DNA of 64,000 nt, taken from JBFMGD01 sp040751775 (GTDB lineage Bacteria; Bacillota; Dethiobacteria; DTU022). Below are positions 53,116-62,635 of the stretch, piece after piece. A program made the position numbers and the translations under genes. The notes under the pieces are model-generated. The model was not told where the DNA came from. It worked only from the letters and a program-made list of their open reading frames with translations, and searched no databases. Within the stretch, counting starts at the first letter, position 1. Every line of letters begins with the position of its first letter. The DNA lies in the NCBI GenBank assembly GCA_040751775.1, contig JBFMGD010000001.1:124001-188000 (forward strand), given 5' to 3'.

Positions 53116-54801
53116 ATGCGCAGCCATAATGTCACGAAAGGCCTGGAACGAGCGCCGCACCGCTCTCTGTTCTGGGCGGCCGGTTACCACCCGGCGGAGT
53201 TGGAGCGCCCGCTGGTCGGGATAGTTAATTCCGCTAATGAAATTGTTCCGGGGCATGTCCACCTGGCCTCCATTGCTGAGGCCGTCAAGACGGGCGTGCG
53301 CCTTGGAGGGGGCACGCCGATCGAATTTTCAACGATCGGTATCTGCGACGGTATCGCCATGAACCACAAGGGGATGCATTATTCCCTGGCCAGCCGGGAG
53401 ATCGTGGCCGACAGCATCGAAGCGATGGTGGAAGCCCACTGTTTTGACGCTCTGGTGTTGGTTACCAACTGCGACAAGATCACACCGGGTATGTTAATGG
53501 CGGCTGCCCGCCTGGATCTGCCCGCTGTTCTGGTCAGTGGCGGCCCGATGCTGGCCGGCGAACACCGGGGGCGTAAGATCGATTTAACCAGCATGTTTGA
53601 AGGGGTTGGCGCGGTACGCTGCGGGCGTATCTCCGAAACGGAGTTGCAAGAGATCGAACTGCGGGCTTGCCCGGGTTGCGGCTCTTGCGCCGGCATGTTC
53701 ACCGCCAATTCCATGAATTGCATGGCTGAAGCTTTAGGAATCGCCCTTCCCGGTAACGGTACGATTCCCGCTGTCAGCGCCGCCCGTCTGCGTCTGGCGA
53801 AAGAGGCGGGGCTAAAGGTGATGGCGCTTCTAAACGCGGGCATCACCGCCGGCCGGATTATGAGCCGGGAAGCCTTCGTTAACGCGCTAACCGTTGATAT
53901 GGCTTTGGGCTGCTCTACCAATACGCTCTTGCATCTGTGCGCAGTCGCCTATGAGCGGGGCATTCCGCTCGATTTGGAGCTGATTAACCAAATGAGTAGC
54001 CGTACTCCCCAACTTTGCCTGCTTAGCCCTGCCGGGACTGACCGCCTGGAGGACCTGGACCGGGCCGGGGGAGTAGCGTCGGTTATGCGGGAGCTCGCCG
54101 GGGGAGGGCTGCTGGATCTTGAACAGATTACGGCTTCCGGTGCTCCGGTTGGTGAAAATATTGCCCATGCGGCTGAACCGGACCGGCGGGTAATTCGCTC
54201 CCTGAAAGAGCCTTATCGGTCTGAGGGAGGTCTGGCCGTTCTCTTCGGCAACCTGGCGCCGGAAGGTGCCGTGGTTAAACAGGGTGCCGTTTCACGGCAG
54301 ATGCAGCTCTTTGAGGGTGAAGCGCGTATTTTTGACAGTGAGGAAAGCGCCGTTGAGGCTGTCCTACAAGGTTTGATCAAGCCGGGCAGCGTCATTGTGA
54401 TCCGCTATGAGGGGCCGCGGGGCGGCCCGGGGATGCGGGAAATGCTCGCGCCGACTGCGGCTGTAGCGGGTATGGGCTTGGACGAGTCGGTAGCCTTAAT
54501 TACAGACGGCCGTTTCTCAGGAGCTACCCGCGGGGCCTGTGTCGGCCACGTTTCTCCCGAGGCGGCGGCCGGTGGTGCCATCGCCCTGGTCAGGGAAGGC
54601 GACCGGATCAGGATTGATCTCCCCAACCGGAACCTGGAACTGCTGGTGCCTGAGGCCGAGTTGGCCGACAGGCGCACGGCCTGGAGCAGGCCAAGGCCGA
54701 AAATTGAGAGCGGGTACCTGCGGCGCTATGCCTGCCAGGTTTCATCGGCCAGTCGTGGCGCGGTTTTGATGCCTCAGTCAGAGGGAGGCGGTGGAGCTTG
54801 A
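53116..54801 (+). CDS. ilvD: Dihydroxy-acid dehydratase
   Basis: Iron-sulphur enzyme converting dihydroxyisovalerate and its homologue to keto acids. CDGIAMNHKGM, TNCDKITPG and PGCGSCAGMFTANSM carry the cluster-binding cysteines and motifs. 561 residues. AGGGAGG before the ATG. Substrate is supplied by ilvC, which is not in this cluster. Followed by ilvB with overlapping ends. Confidence 0.96.
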   Translation: MRSHNVTKGLERAPHRSLFWAAGYHPAELERPLVGIVNSANEIVPGHVHLASIAEAVKTGVRLGGGTPIEFSTIGICDGIAMNHKGMHYSLASREIVADSIEAMVEAHCFDALVLVTNCDKITPGMLMAAARLDLPAVLVSGGPMLAGEHRGRKIDLTSMFEGVGAVRCGRISETELQEIELRACPGCGSCAGMFTANSMNCMAEALGIALPGNGTIPAVSAARLRLAKEAGLKVMALLNAGITAGRIMSREAFVNALTVDMALGCSTNTLLHLCAVAYERGIPLDLELINQMSSRTPQLCLLSPAGTDRLEDLDRAGGVASVMRELAGGGLLDLEQITASGAPVGENIAHAAEPDRRVIRSLKEPYRSEGGLAVLFGNLAPEGAVVKQGAVSRQMQLFEGEARIFDSEESAVEAVLQGLIKPGSVIVIRYEGPRGGPGMREMLAPTAAVAGMGLDESVALITDGRFSGATRGACVGHVSPEAAAGGAIALVREGDRIRIDLPNRNLELLVPEAELADRRTAWSRPRPKIESGYLRRYACQVSSASRGAVLMPQSEGGGGA

Positions 54802-54803
54802 AT

Positions 54804-56483
54804 ATGAAAGGAGCAGCAATGATTATCGCCGCCCTGCAGCGTGAACAGGTTGAACTGGTCTTCGGTTACCCGGGAGGATCGGTACTCCCTCTTTATGATG
54901 AGCTGTACCGCTCCAAGATGAGACATCTATTGGTACGACACGAACAGGGGGCGGTTCATGCCGCCGACGGTTATGCCCGGGTCAGCGGCAAGCCCGGTGT
55001 GGTTTTTGCTACTTCCGGACCCGGTGCGACCAACCTGGTTACCGGTATCGCCACCGCCTACATGGATTCCGTTCCCCTGGTTTTGATTACCGGGCAGGTG
55101 GCTACCCGCTTTATCGGCACAGACTCCTTCCAGGAAGCGGATATCACCGGCATTACTTTACCGATCACGAAGCACAGCTACCTGGTTAACAATATTGAAG
55201 AGCTACCGTCAGTCCTTTCCGAAGCCTTTTACATCGCCTCCACCGGCCGGTGCGGCCCAGTTTTGGTTGATATACCGAAAGATTTATTTGAACAGGAAGG
55301 GCGCTTTAGCTATAGTCAGAAGCGGGAAATTCCCGGCTACAGGCCGACTTATACCGGTCACAGCGGTCAGGTAAACCGGGCGGTGAAGGCAATTAAACAA
55401 TCCCGGAAACCGGTTATCTTTGCCGGGGGCGGGGTGATCCGCTCCGGGGCGGCGGCTGAACTGCAGGATCTGGCTTGCCGTTGCGGGATTCCAGTCTCTT
55501 TGTCTCTGATGGGGCTGGGCGCCTTCCCCGGGGACAACCCGCTTTTTCTCGGCATGCCGGGGATGCATGGTACGGTAACAGCCAACTATGCGCTGATGGA
55601 GGCCGATTTGATCATTGCGGTTGGAGTACGCTTTGACGACCGGGTCACCGGTAGATTGGAAAGCTTTGCTTCTGGCGCCAAAATCATTCATGTGGATATC
55701 GACCCGGCGGAGATCGGCAAGAATGTAACGATCGATATTCCGATCGTCGGTGACGTCAAACAAGTAGTCGACGCGATGCTGAAACGGCTGCAGCCGGGTG
55801 ATACGGCGGATTGGCTCCGCCAAATCGAAGATTGGCAAGCTCGCTATCCTCTCACCGATGATGCCAAATTAACCACCGGCCGGTTGAAGCCGCAGTTTGT
55901 AATCAGAGAAATCAACCGGATCACCGGGGGAGACGCGCTAATTAGCACGGATGTGGGGCAGCATCAAATGTGGACGGCGCAACACTATTGCTTCCGGGAG
56001 CCGCGCACGTTTTTGTCCTCCGGGGGCCTGGGAACGATGGGTTACGGATTTCCCGCGGCGCTGGGTGCAAAGCTGGCTCAACCGGAGAAGACCGTGTTTT
56101 GTATTGCCGGAGACGGCAGTTTTCAGATGAACATCCAGGAAATGGCCACTGCAGTAGCGGGCGGGTTTGATGTCAAGGTGGCGATTATTAACAACGGTTG
56201 CCTCGGCATGGTCCGCCAGTGGCAGGAGCTTTTCTTTGAAAAGCGCTACGCGCATACATTTCTGCAGGGCAATCCCGATTTTGCCCGGTTGGCGGAAGCT
56301 TACGGGGCAGCAGGCTTACGCGCGTCCACCCGCGATGAAGTCACCGCGGCCATCAGCCAAGCGCTTGCCGTGCGGGGTCCTGTTATTATCGATTGTATTG
56401 TCGATCCTGAAGAAAATGTTTACCCTATGGTGGCGCCTAACCGGCCGATTAATGAGATCATTACCGGGAGGGAAGTTAAGTGA
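54804..56483 (+). CDS. ilvB: Acetolactate synthase large subunit
   Basis: ThDP enzyme joining two pyruvates, or pyruvate and 2-ketobutyrate. Catalytic Glu in RHEQGAVHAADGYARVSGK, FAD-binding middle domain, and the ThDP motif GDGSFQMNIQEM followed by NNGCLGMVRQWQ. 559 residues. The ATG at 54804 is preferred, with GGAG 7 bases upstream inside the ilvD end; the TTG at 54798 overlaps the ilvD stop. Confidence 0.96.
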   Translation: MKGAAMIIAALQREQVELVFGYPGGSVLPLYDELYRSKMRHLLVRHEQGAVHAADGYARVSGKPGVVFATSGPGATNLVTGIATAYMDSVPLVLITGQVATRFIGTDSFQEADITGITLPITKHSYLVNNIEELPSVLSEAFYIASTGRCGPVLVDIPKDLFEQEGRFSYSQKREIPGYRPTYTGHSGQVNRAVKAIKQSRKPVIFAGGGVIRSGAAAELQDLACRCGIPVSLSLMGLGAFPGDNPLFLGMPGMHGTVTANYALMEADLIIAVGVRFDDRVTGRLESFASGAKIIHVDIDPAEIGKNVTIDIPIVGDVKQVVDAMLKRLQPGDTADWLRQIEDWQARYPLTDDAKLTTGRLKPQFVIREINRITGGDALISTDVGQHQMWTAQHYCFREPRTFLSSGGLGTMGYGFPAALGAKLAQPEKTVFCIAGDGSFQMNIQEMATAVAGGFDVKVAIINNGCLGMVRQWQELFFEKRYAHTFLQGNPDFARLAEAYGAAGLRASTRDEVTAAISQALAVRGPVIIDCIVDPEENVYPMVAPNRPINEIITGREVK

Positions 56484-56995
56484 AACATGTGCTGGCGATC
56501 CTGGTTGAAAACAAGTCCGGAGTCCTGACTCGCGTGGCCGGTCTCTTCAGCCGGCGCGGTTTTAATATTGAGAATATTGCCGTTGGCGAAACGGTGGATC
56601 CGGGTATCTCGCGCATGACCATTACCGTGGAAGGGGACGAAACGGTGGTGGAGCAGGTGATGAAACAGCTGAATAAGCTGATTAACGTTCTGAAAGTGAG
56701 CAATCTTTCCCGCGAACCCGCCGTGATACGCGAACTGATGCTGATTAAAGTGCGGGCGGAAGCGCAAACCCGGAGCGATATCCAGCAGATCGTGGAGACC
56801 TTTCGCGGGAAAGTGGTGGATGTATCACTAAATTCAATGATTATTGAAGTAACCGGTAACGACGAAAAGCTGGAAGCGATTAAACTGCTGCTGCAGCATT
56901 TCGGGATCCGGGAAATTGTGCGTACCGGAAAAGTGGCTTTGCTCCGGGGCTCCAAAACGACCCGTGAAAATGGGGAAATACGAAGCGATAAATAA
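56480..56995 (+). CDS. ilvN: Acetolactate synthase small (regulatory) subunit
   Basis: An N-terminal ACT domain (about 1-75, ILVENKSGVLTRVAGLFSRRGFNIENI) binding the feedback inhibitor valine, and a C-terminal domain. 171 residues. GTG start at 56480 overlaps the ilvB stop by 4 bases (GTGA), showing translational coupling with the catalytic subunit. The gap to leuC is 57 bases, where ilvC and leuA would commonly stand. Confidence 0.95.
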   Translation: MKHVLAILVENKSGVLTRVAGLFSRRGFNIENIAVGETVDPGISRMTITVEGDETVVEQVMKQLNKLINVLKVSNLSREPAVIRELMLIKVRAEAQTRSDIQQIVETFRGKVVDVSLNSMIIEVTGNDEKLEAIKLLLQHFGIREIVRTGKVALLRGSKTTRENGEIRSDK

Positions 56996-57052
56996 ACCAG
57001 GCGCTGACAACTAAACATCACAGCGTGAGAAGCAGGAGAGGAGTTGGGAAAT

Positions 57053-58321
57053 TTGACCGGACAAACCATGGTCGAAAAAATTCTAGCCCGGGGAGCCGGT
57101 AAGGAAAGGGTTCAACCGGGAGAGCTGGTGAATGTAAAAGTCGACCTTGCGCTGGGAAACGATATTACCGCCCCGGTTGCTATAAAGGAGTTTACCCGCT
57201 TGGGTCTGAAGCGGGTTTTTGACCCGGACCGGGTAGTCCTGGTGCCGGATCATTTCACTCCCAATCGGGACATCGCCGCGGCGGAGCAAGCGCAGCTGCT
57301 GCGCCGGTTTGCCGGGGATTATGGCATAAAACATTATTTCGAGGTGGGCCGGATGGGTGTCGAACACGCGCTTCTGCCGGAACAGGGCCTGGTTCGGCCC
57401 GGTGACATTATTATCGGTGCCGACTCACATACCTGCACCTACGGCGCCTTGGGTGCCTTCGCCACTGGGGTCGGCTCGACTGACTTGGCCGCGGCCATGG
57501 CCCTGGGTGAAGCCTGGTTTAAGGTGCCGTCAACGATTCGCTTTGTTTTTGAGGGCACGCTGCCGCCCTGGGTGGGAGGCAAAGATTTGATTCTTTACAC
57601 CATCGGTCAAATTGGGGTTGAAGGAGCCCGCTACCGGGCGATGGCGTTCTGTGGTCCGACGATTAATAACCTGTCAATGGACGGACGGCTGACCATGGCC
57701 AATATGGCCATCGAAGCGGGTGGGAAATGCGGCTACATGGAGCCGGATCAGATCACATTCAGTTACTTGGAAGGCCGGACCGGGGGGCCGTTTAGCGCCG
57801 TCTACGGCGACCCGGATGCCGAATACGAGCAGACGTATCACTTTGATGTAAGCCGGCTGCAGCCTCAGGTGGCTTTCCCGCCGGCCCCGGATAACAGCCG
57901 CCCGGTTGCTGAAGCATCGGGGATTCAAATTGATCAGGTGGTGATCGGTTCCTGCACCAATGGCCGGTTGGAGGATTTACGAGCCGCCGCCTTGGTTTTG
58001 AAAGGGCGCCGGGTCCATCCGCGGGTGCGTCTGTTGATCATTCCCGCTACCCAGTTGATCTACCGGCAGGCGCTGGAAGAAGGTTTGCTCGCGACCTTCA
58101 TTGAAGCGGAAGCGGCGGTCAGCACTCCCACTTGTGGGCCGTGCCTGGGCGGCCATATGGGTATTCTGGCCCGCGGTGAAAAAGCTCTTGCCACTACCAA
58201 TCGAAACTTTGTCGGCCGCATGGGCCACGCTGAAAGTGAAGTCTATTTGTGCAACCCGGCGGTGGCTGCGGCTTCTGCCGTAGCGGGGCAAATTGTACAC
58301 CCGGAGGAGGTCGTGCGATGA
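57053..58321 (+). CDS. leuC: 3-Isopropylmalate dehydratase large subunit
   Basis: Aconitase-superfamily enzyme of leucine synthesis, isomerising isopropylmalate with LeuD. Cluster region: GADSHTCTYGALGAFATGVG, VIGSCTNGRLEDLR, and PTCGPCLGGHMG provide the [4Fe-4S] cysteines. About 422 residues, the HacA-like bacterial/archaeal length. The TTG at 57053 (GAGGAG 9 bases upstream) fits; the TTG at 57044 abuts that site. Confidence 0.92.
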   Translation: MTGQTMVEKILARGAGKERVQPGELVNVKVDLALGNDITAPVAIKEFTRLGLKRVFDPDRVVLVPDHFTPNRDIAAAEQAQLLRRFAGDYGIKHYFEVGRMGVEHALLPEQGLVRPGDIIIGADSHTCTYGALGAFATGVGSTDLAAAMALGEAWFKVPSTIRFVFEGTLPPWVGGKDLILYTIGQIGVEGARYRAMAFCGPTINNLSMDGRLTMANMAIEAGGKCGYMEPDQITFSYLEGRTGGPFSAVYGDPDAEYEQTYHFDVSRLQPQVAFPPAPDNSRPVAEASGIQIDQVVIGSCTNGRLEDLRAAALVLKGRRVHPRVRLLIIPATQLIYRQALEEGLLATFIEAEAAVSTPTCGPCLGGHMGILARGEKALATTNRNFVGRMGHAESEVYLCNPAVAAASAVAGQIVHPEEVVR

Positions 58322-58818
58322 TTATAGAAGGTAAAGTATGGCTTTTCGGCGACAACGTGGATACCGATGCCATTATCCCGGCTCGTTATCTCAGCTCTAC
58401 TGATCCGGTAGAATTGGCGCGGCATTGTATGGAAGATATCAGTCCTGAATTTGCCGGAGATGTTCAGGAAGGCGACTTGATCGTAGGGGGTAACAATTTC
58501 GGCTGCGGTAGTTCCCGGGAACATGCTCCCCTGGCCATAAAAGGAGCGGGAGTGTCCTGCGTTGTGGCCCGGAGCTTCGCACGCATTTTCTACCGCAACG
58601 CGATCAATATCGGACTGCCGATCCTCGAGTGTCCGGACGAACTGGCGCACGCTTTATCTCCCGGAGAATCGCTCCGGGTGGACTTGCATCGGGGGCTGAT
58701 TACCAGGCTTTCCGACGGGAGCTGCTTCCAGGCAGCGCCGTTCCCCCCCTTTATGGGGGAGATTATCCGCCAGGGCGGATTGATCGAGTATGTGCGCGAA
58801 CGCATAAAAAATATATGA
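58318..58818 (+). CDS. leuD: 3-Isopropylmalate dehydratase small subunit
   Basis: 166 residues: FGDNVDTDAIIPARYL, then NNFGCGSSREHAPLAIKGAG, the swivelling domain of the enzyme. ATG at 58318 overlaps the leuC stop (ATGA), with GGAGG 7 bases upstream. Last gene of the operon before the EF-G leader. Could in principle serve homoaconitate instead, but the ilv context supports leucine. Confidence 0.93.
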   Translation: MIIEGKVWLFGDNVDTDAIIPARYLSSTDPVELARHCMEDISPEFAGDVQEGDLIVGGNNFGCGSSREHAPLAIKGAGVSCVVARSFARIFYRNAINIGLPILECPDELAHALSPGESLRVDLHRGLITRLSDGSCFQAAPFPPFMGEIIRQGGLIEYVRERIKNI

Positions 58819-58835
58819 AAGATTAGATTGATATT

Positions 58836-58863
58836 TTGCATTTTCTGTTTTTTAAGCTATAAT
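58836..58863 (+). promoter_or_regulatory. Putative promoter of the EF-G paralogue
   Basis: TATAAT (58858-58863) with TTGCAT (58836-58841) 16 bases upstream. It lies between leuD and a hairpin terminator that stands before the next gene. Confidence 0.55.
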
Positions 58864-58929
58864 GGCTAGGTGATATGAAGAGATTGATCAGCATTTTTTA
58901 ATTGATTATTCAAACCCAAACTATTTTTA

Positions 58930-58957
58930 CTGCCTGGCCAGGTTCCAGGCAGTTTTT
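58930..58957 (+). terminator. Leader terminator or attenuator before the EF-G paralogue
   Basis: CTGCCTGG (58930-58937) pairs with CCAGGCAG (58945-58952) around a 7-base loop, then TTTTT, and the AAGGAGG site of the next gene begins at once. There is no room for a promoter after it, so the gene must be reached by reading through. Confidence 0.82.
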
Positions 58958-58971
58958 AAGGAGGCGTACGG

Positions 58972-61056
58972 ATGAAAAAATATCCCAGCGAGGCCATTCG
59001 CAATGTCGCCCTGATTTCGCACGGCGGCGCCGGTAAAACATCTTTGACCGAGGCCCTGCTTTTTACCTCCGGTGCCGTCAACCGCCTGGGTAAAATTGAA
59101 GCGGGAAACACGACCACGGATTACGACCCTGACGAAATCAAAAAGCAGGTCACGATCAACGTGGGGTTGGCCCCCCTGGAATGGGACGGAATCAAGGTAA
59201 ACCTACTGGATACTCCCGGTTACTTCGATTTTATCGGAGATGTCCTGGGGGCGCTGCGGGTGGCCGATAGCGCGGTCGTTGCAGTATGTGCCGTTTCCGG
59301 TGTTGAGGTTGGCACGGAAAAGGTATGGAGCTATGCGGACGATTTCAATATGCCCCGCTTCGTGTTTATTAACAAGTTGGATCGGGAAAACGCCGATTTT
59401 ATGGGGGCGCTGGCCCAGCTGGAGAAACATTTCGGGCAGGGTATCGTTCCGCTGCAGCTGCCGATCGGTAAGGAAGCAGGTTTCAAAGGAGTCGTTGATC
59501 TGTTGGAGCAGAAAGCTCTGCTCTTTACTGACGAAGGCCGGAAGATGCACGAAGCGGAAATACCGGCCGATTTGCTCGACCAAGCGGCCTCCATGCGCGA
59601 GAAAATTGTTGAGGCTGCAGCGGAATCCGACGACGAATTACTAATGAAATACCTGGAGGGGGAACCGCTGGAACCGGCGGAGATTCTGCAGGGTCTGCGG
59701 CGGGGGGTTTTACAGAAGAGGATAACCCCGGTCTTATGCGGCGCCGCTTCTAAAAATATGGGCATCCAACCGCTGCTGAATATGATCAAACGCTATCTGC
59801 CCTCACCGCTGGACCGGGAGGCCGTCGAAGGCCGCCTACCCGGCAGTGAAGAGCCGGTAATGCGTAAAGCGGCACCGGAAGAACCTTTCGCTGCTTTTGT
59901 ATTTAAGACCCTGGCCGACCCGTATGTGGGCCGGATCACTTATTTCCGGGTTTACGCCGGTTCGGTAAAGCCTGATTCGCAAGTCTACAATTCCGTTAAA
60001 GAGAAGATGGAACGTTTTGGACAGGTATTTTCCATGCGTGGGAAAAACCAGATTCAGATGGAAGAAGTTGTGACTGGTGATATTGCGGCTGTAGCCAAAC
60101 TGCAGCATACCGCTACCGGTGATACTTTCTGCGATCGCGGTAAACCGGTTATATTTCCACCGATTAAATTTCCTGAGCCGGTGATCTCCTTTGCCGTTGA
60201 ACCGAAAACTAAGGGAGACGAAGAGAAGGTAAGCAGCGGCCTGGCCCGTTTTCTGGAAGAAGATCCTACCTTTCGCCTGGAGCGCCGGGTCGAAACCAAG
60301 CAAACCGTTATTTCGGGACTGGGAGAACTGCACTTGGATATCATTGTAAGCAGGTTATCTCAGAAATTTGGTGTCGATGTCGACCTGTCTACGCCGAAGG
60401 TGCCTTATAAGGAAACTATCCGGGGTCAGGCAAAGGTCGAAGGAAAACATAAAAAGCAGACCGGAGGCCGCGGTCAATATGGTCATGTTTTTCTCGAACT
60501 GGAACCGTTGGAGTCAGGTGAAGGATTTGTATTTGAAGACAAAATCTTCGGTGGTGTAGTGCCAAAGCAATACATCCCCGCCGTGGAAAAAGGGGTCCGT
60601 GAAGCCCTTGAAGAAGGCGCAGTCGCCGGCTACCCGGTCGTTGATGTCAGGGTAAAGCTGGTAGACGGTTCCTACCATAATGTCGACTCTTCCGAAATGG
60701 CTTTTAAAATCGCTGCGGGGATGGCTTTTCGTAAAGGGATGGAGCAAGCCAAGGCGGTTTTATTGGAGCCGGTAATGAATGTAGAGGTAACGGTGCCGGA
60801 AGCCTTCATGGGTGATATTATGGGTGATATGAACAGCCGGCGCGGTAAAATCCAGGGGATGGAACCGACAAACGGCCTGCAGAAAATTCGGGCCCAGGTG
60901 CCGATGGCGGAAATGTTCCGATACTCGATCGACCTGCGATCGATGACTCAAGGTCGGGGAGCTTTCACGACGGCCTTTTCCCACTACGAGGAGGTTCCTT
61001 CCCAATCCGCCGAGCAGGTAATCGCTGCCGCCAAGGCGGCCAGGGAAAAAGAGTAA
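58972..61056 (+). CDS. Elongation factor G paralogue (EF-G-like GTPase)
   Basis: 694 residues with all EF-G domains. The G1 motif is SHGGAGKTSL instead of the usual AHIDAGKTT, then G3 DTPGYFDFIGDV, G4 NKLDREN and C-terminal domains IV-V. This marks the EF-G-like group distinct from the housekeeping fusA in the str operon. The role could be translation under stress or ribosome recycling, which is unknown. AAGGAGG, 7 bases, then ATG. Confidence 0.9.
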   Translation: MKKYPSEAIRNVALISHGGAGKTSLTEALLFTSGAVNRLGKIEAGNTTTDYDPDEIKKQVTINVGLAPLEWDGIKVNLLDTPGYFDFIGDVLGALRVADSAVVAVCAVSGVEVGTEKVWSYADDFNMPRFVFINKLDRENADFMGALAQLEKHFGQGIVPLQLPIGKEAGFKGVVDLLEQKALLFTDEGRKMHEAEIPADLLDQAASMREKIVEAAAESDDELLMKYLEGEPLEPAEILQGLRRGVLQKRITPVLCGAASKNMGIQPLLNMIKRYLPSPLDREAVEGRLPGSEEPVMRKAAPEEPFAAFVFKTLADPYVGRITYFRVYAGSVKPDSQVYNSVKEKMERFGQVFSMRGKNQIQMEEVVTGDIAAVAKLQHTATGDTFCDRGKPVIFPPIKFPEPVISFAVEPKTKGDEEKVSSGLARFLEEDPTFRLERRVETKQTVISGLGELHLDIIVSRLSQKFGVDVDLSTPKVPYKETIRGQAKVEGKHKKQTGGRGQYGHVFLELEPLESGEGFVFEDKIFGGVVPKQYIPAVEKGVREALEEGAVAGYPVVDVRVKLVDGSYHNVDSSEMAFKIAAGMAFRKGMEQAKAVLLEPVMNVEVTVPEAFMGDIMGDMNSRRGKIQGMEPTNGLQKIRAQVPMAEMFRYSIDLRSMTQGRGAFTTAFSHYEEVPSQSAEQVIAAAKAAREKE

Positions 61057-61080
61057 AAAATTTATACAATCGAACTTGTT

Positions 61081-61115
61081 AGGGGTTCTCCCGGGACCAC
61101 GGGGGAACCCCTTTT
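61081..61115 (+). terminator. Intrinsic terminator after the EF-G paralogue
   Basis: AGGGGTTC (61081-61088) pairs with GAACCCCT (61105-61112), with an inner CCC/GGG pairing, followed by TTTT. Confidence 0.85.
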
Positions 61116-61296
61116 CGGTGCCGGTTGATTATTCTTTTCATTGACATGGGGCGCCGGTTACTGCAAGGAAAACAGAGCCTTCTTCGTCTACAAAATAATA
61201 CAAGTTTTACCTGCGGATGCATATTTATCTTCATTATGTCCAAAGATGTATATAAGGTTGCGGGGCCAATCGTATTCAGGCCAGACGGGAGGCATA

Positions 61297-62400
61297 ATGA
61301 AGGAGCTGTTTAGGGTAATATCTGAAACAGAGAAAGAGCGGTTTGATGCTTTTGTGCAAAGCAGTCCCAACGGCCATATTTTTCAGTCTTATCTGTGGGG
61401 TGAGATCAAGAAACCGGCCTGGCTGCCATTGCGGGTGGTGTTTGAAGAGAGCGGGCGCATTCTAGCGGCCGCATCGGTTCTTAAACGAAAAATTCCTCTG
61501 CTGAATAAATCGTTTTTCTACTTGCCCAGAGGGCCGGTACTCAATAATTGGGATAACAGCAGGTTGTTCGAAGTATTTATGGAGCACCTGCGCCGCCTAG
61601 CGGAGTCGGAAGGGGCTGTATTTATCAAAATAGATCCGTGCCTCTTGGAAGAACGAGTCGCTCCAGCGGAAAGTCTAATCCGCGCCGGGTTAATTCCGGC
61701 CGGGGGCGCCTATAAATTTGGTGGATTTCAGCCCCGCTACACTTTTCGACTGGATATCAGTAAAAGTATGGCCGAAATAATGGAATCTTTTCCTAAAAAA
61801 ATCAGGTATAAAATCCGGTATGGTTCCGGTAAGGGTCTGGTCTTTCAGTATCCGGGTGAGGCGGGGCTGGCCCCCTTCTTAAAGATTATGCAGCAGGCAG
61901 GGCGGCGGCGTGATTTTGCTCTGCGCAGCCCAGAATATTTCTACAAGCTATATCGCACTCTGGATCAAGCAAATGCGATTAACCTCGTTTTGGGTTATTA
62001 CCTTAATCAAGCGGTAATCGGGGGAATTACACTCGTTTACGGCGATCAGGCCTGGGCGGTTTACGGTGCCCAGGATGAAAGCTGCCGGCACCTGTATGCC
62101 TATCACGCCCTTATTTGGGAGAGGATTAAGTGGGCCAAAAGCATGGGGGCGCGGTGGTTTGATTTTTATGGGGTACCGGGCAGCGTCGACGAATCAGACC
62201 CTATGTACGGGTTGTATTACTTTAAAAAAAGCTTCGGCGGTCAGTTCTGTGCCTTTATCGGTGAAAAAGACCTTGTCTTGTCTCCCGGCCTTTACTGGCT
62301 TTGGGCCAGTTGTTTTCCAGCCGCCCGACAGCTGATGCTCAAACTGGCCAAAGGTAGCTTCAATTTCCGGTTTTACCAGCAGCGCCGGGGAAAGCTATAG
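61297..62400 (+). CDS. FemAB-family peptidoglycan bridge aminoacyltransferase
   Basis: 367 residues with two GNAT-like halves: FQSYLWGEIKKPAWLPLRV, then PRGPVLNNWD early on, and WFDFYGVPGSVDESDPMYGLYYFKKSFGG in pieces near the end, typical of FemX/MurM-type enzymes that add amino acids from tRNA to the lipid II peptide. Cytoplasmic, acting at the membrane. Start at 61297 with GGGAGG 4 bases upstream; the frame open from 61141 has no site. Next to ddl, another wall enzyme. Confidence 0.88.
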   Translation: MKELFRVISETEKERFDAFVQSSPNGHIFQSYLWGEIKKPAWLPLRVVFEESGRILAAASVLKRKIPLLNKSFFYLPRGPVLNNWDNSRLFEVFMEHLRRLAESEGAVFIKIDPCLLEERVAPAESLIRAGLIPAGGAYKFGGFQPRYTFRLDISKSMAEIMESFPKKIRYKIRYGSGKGLVFQYPGEAGLAPFLKIMQQAGRRRDFALRSPEYFYKLYRTLDQANAINLVLGYYLNQAVIGGITLVYGDQAWAVYGAQDESCRHLYAYHALIWERIKWAKSMGARWFDFYGVPGSVDESDPMYGLYYFKKSFGGQFCAFIGEKDLVLSPGLYWLWASCFPAARQLMLKLAKGSFNFRFYQQRRGKL

Positions 62401-62635
62401 AGTAACTTGCTGTAAGTATATTCTTTGATTTCTTTATTTTGTATGCGCGAGCAGCAACTACTTTTTTTTTATATGCATACACTTTTTGCAGGGAACCGGT
62501 AGAAAAAATCGAACTTGATACAACTATAACCAAAATGCGGCGATTTGCAGGCGGTAACATACCGTTTTAAGATGCCGGCCCGGTAATCACGTATATAAAA
62601 TTCACACGGCGAATAGACTGTGGGGGGTGTTTATT

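Noticed and set aside
53379..53921. A 180-residue minus-strand frame inside ilvD
   Set aside because: It is a shadow in G/C-rich coding sequence of a clear ilvD; the same holds for the 184-residue frame at 55284-55838 inside ilvB and the 197-residue frame at 56476-57069 over ilvN.
61141..61296. An N-terminal extension of the FemAB-like protein
   Set aside because: No ribosome-binding site; its residues do not match the family, and the ATG at 61297 has one.
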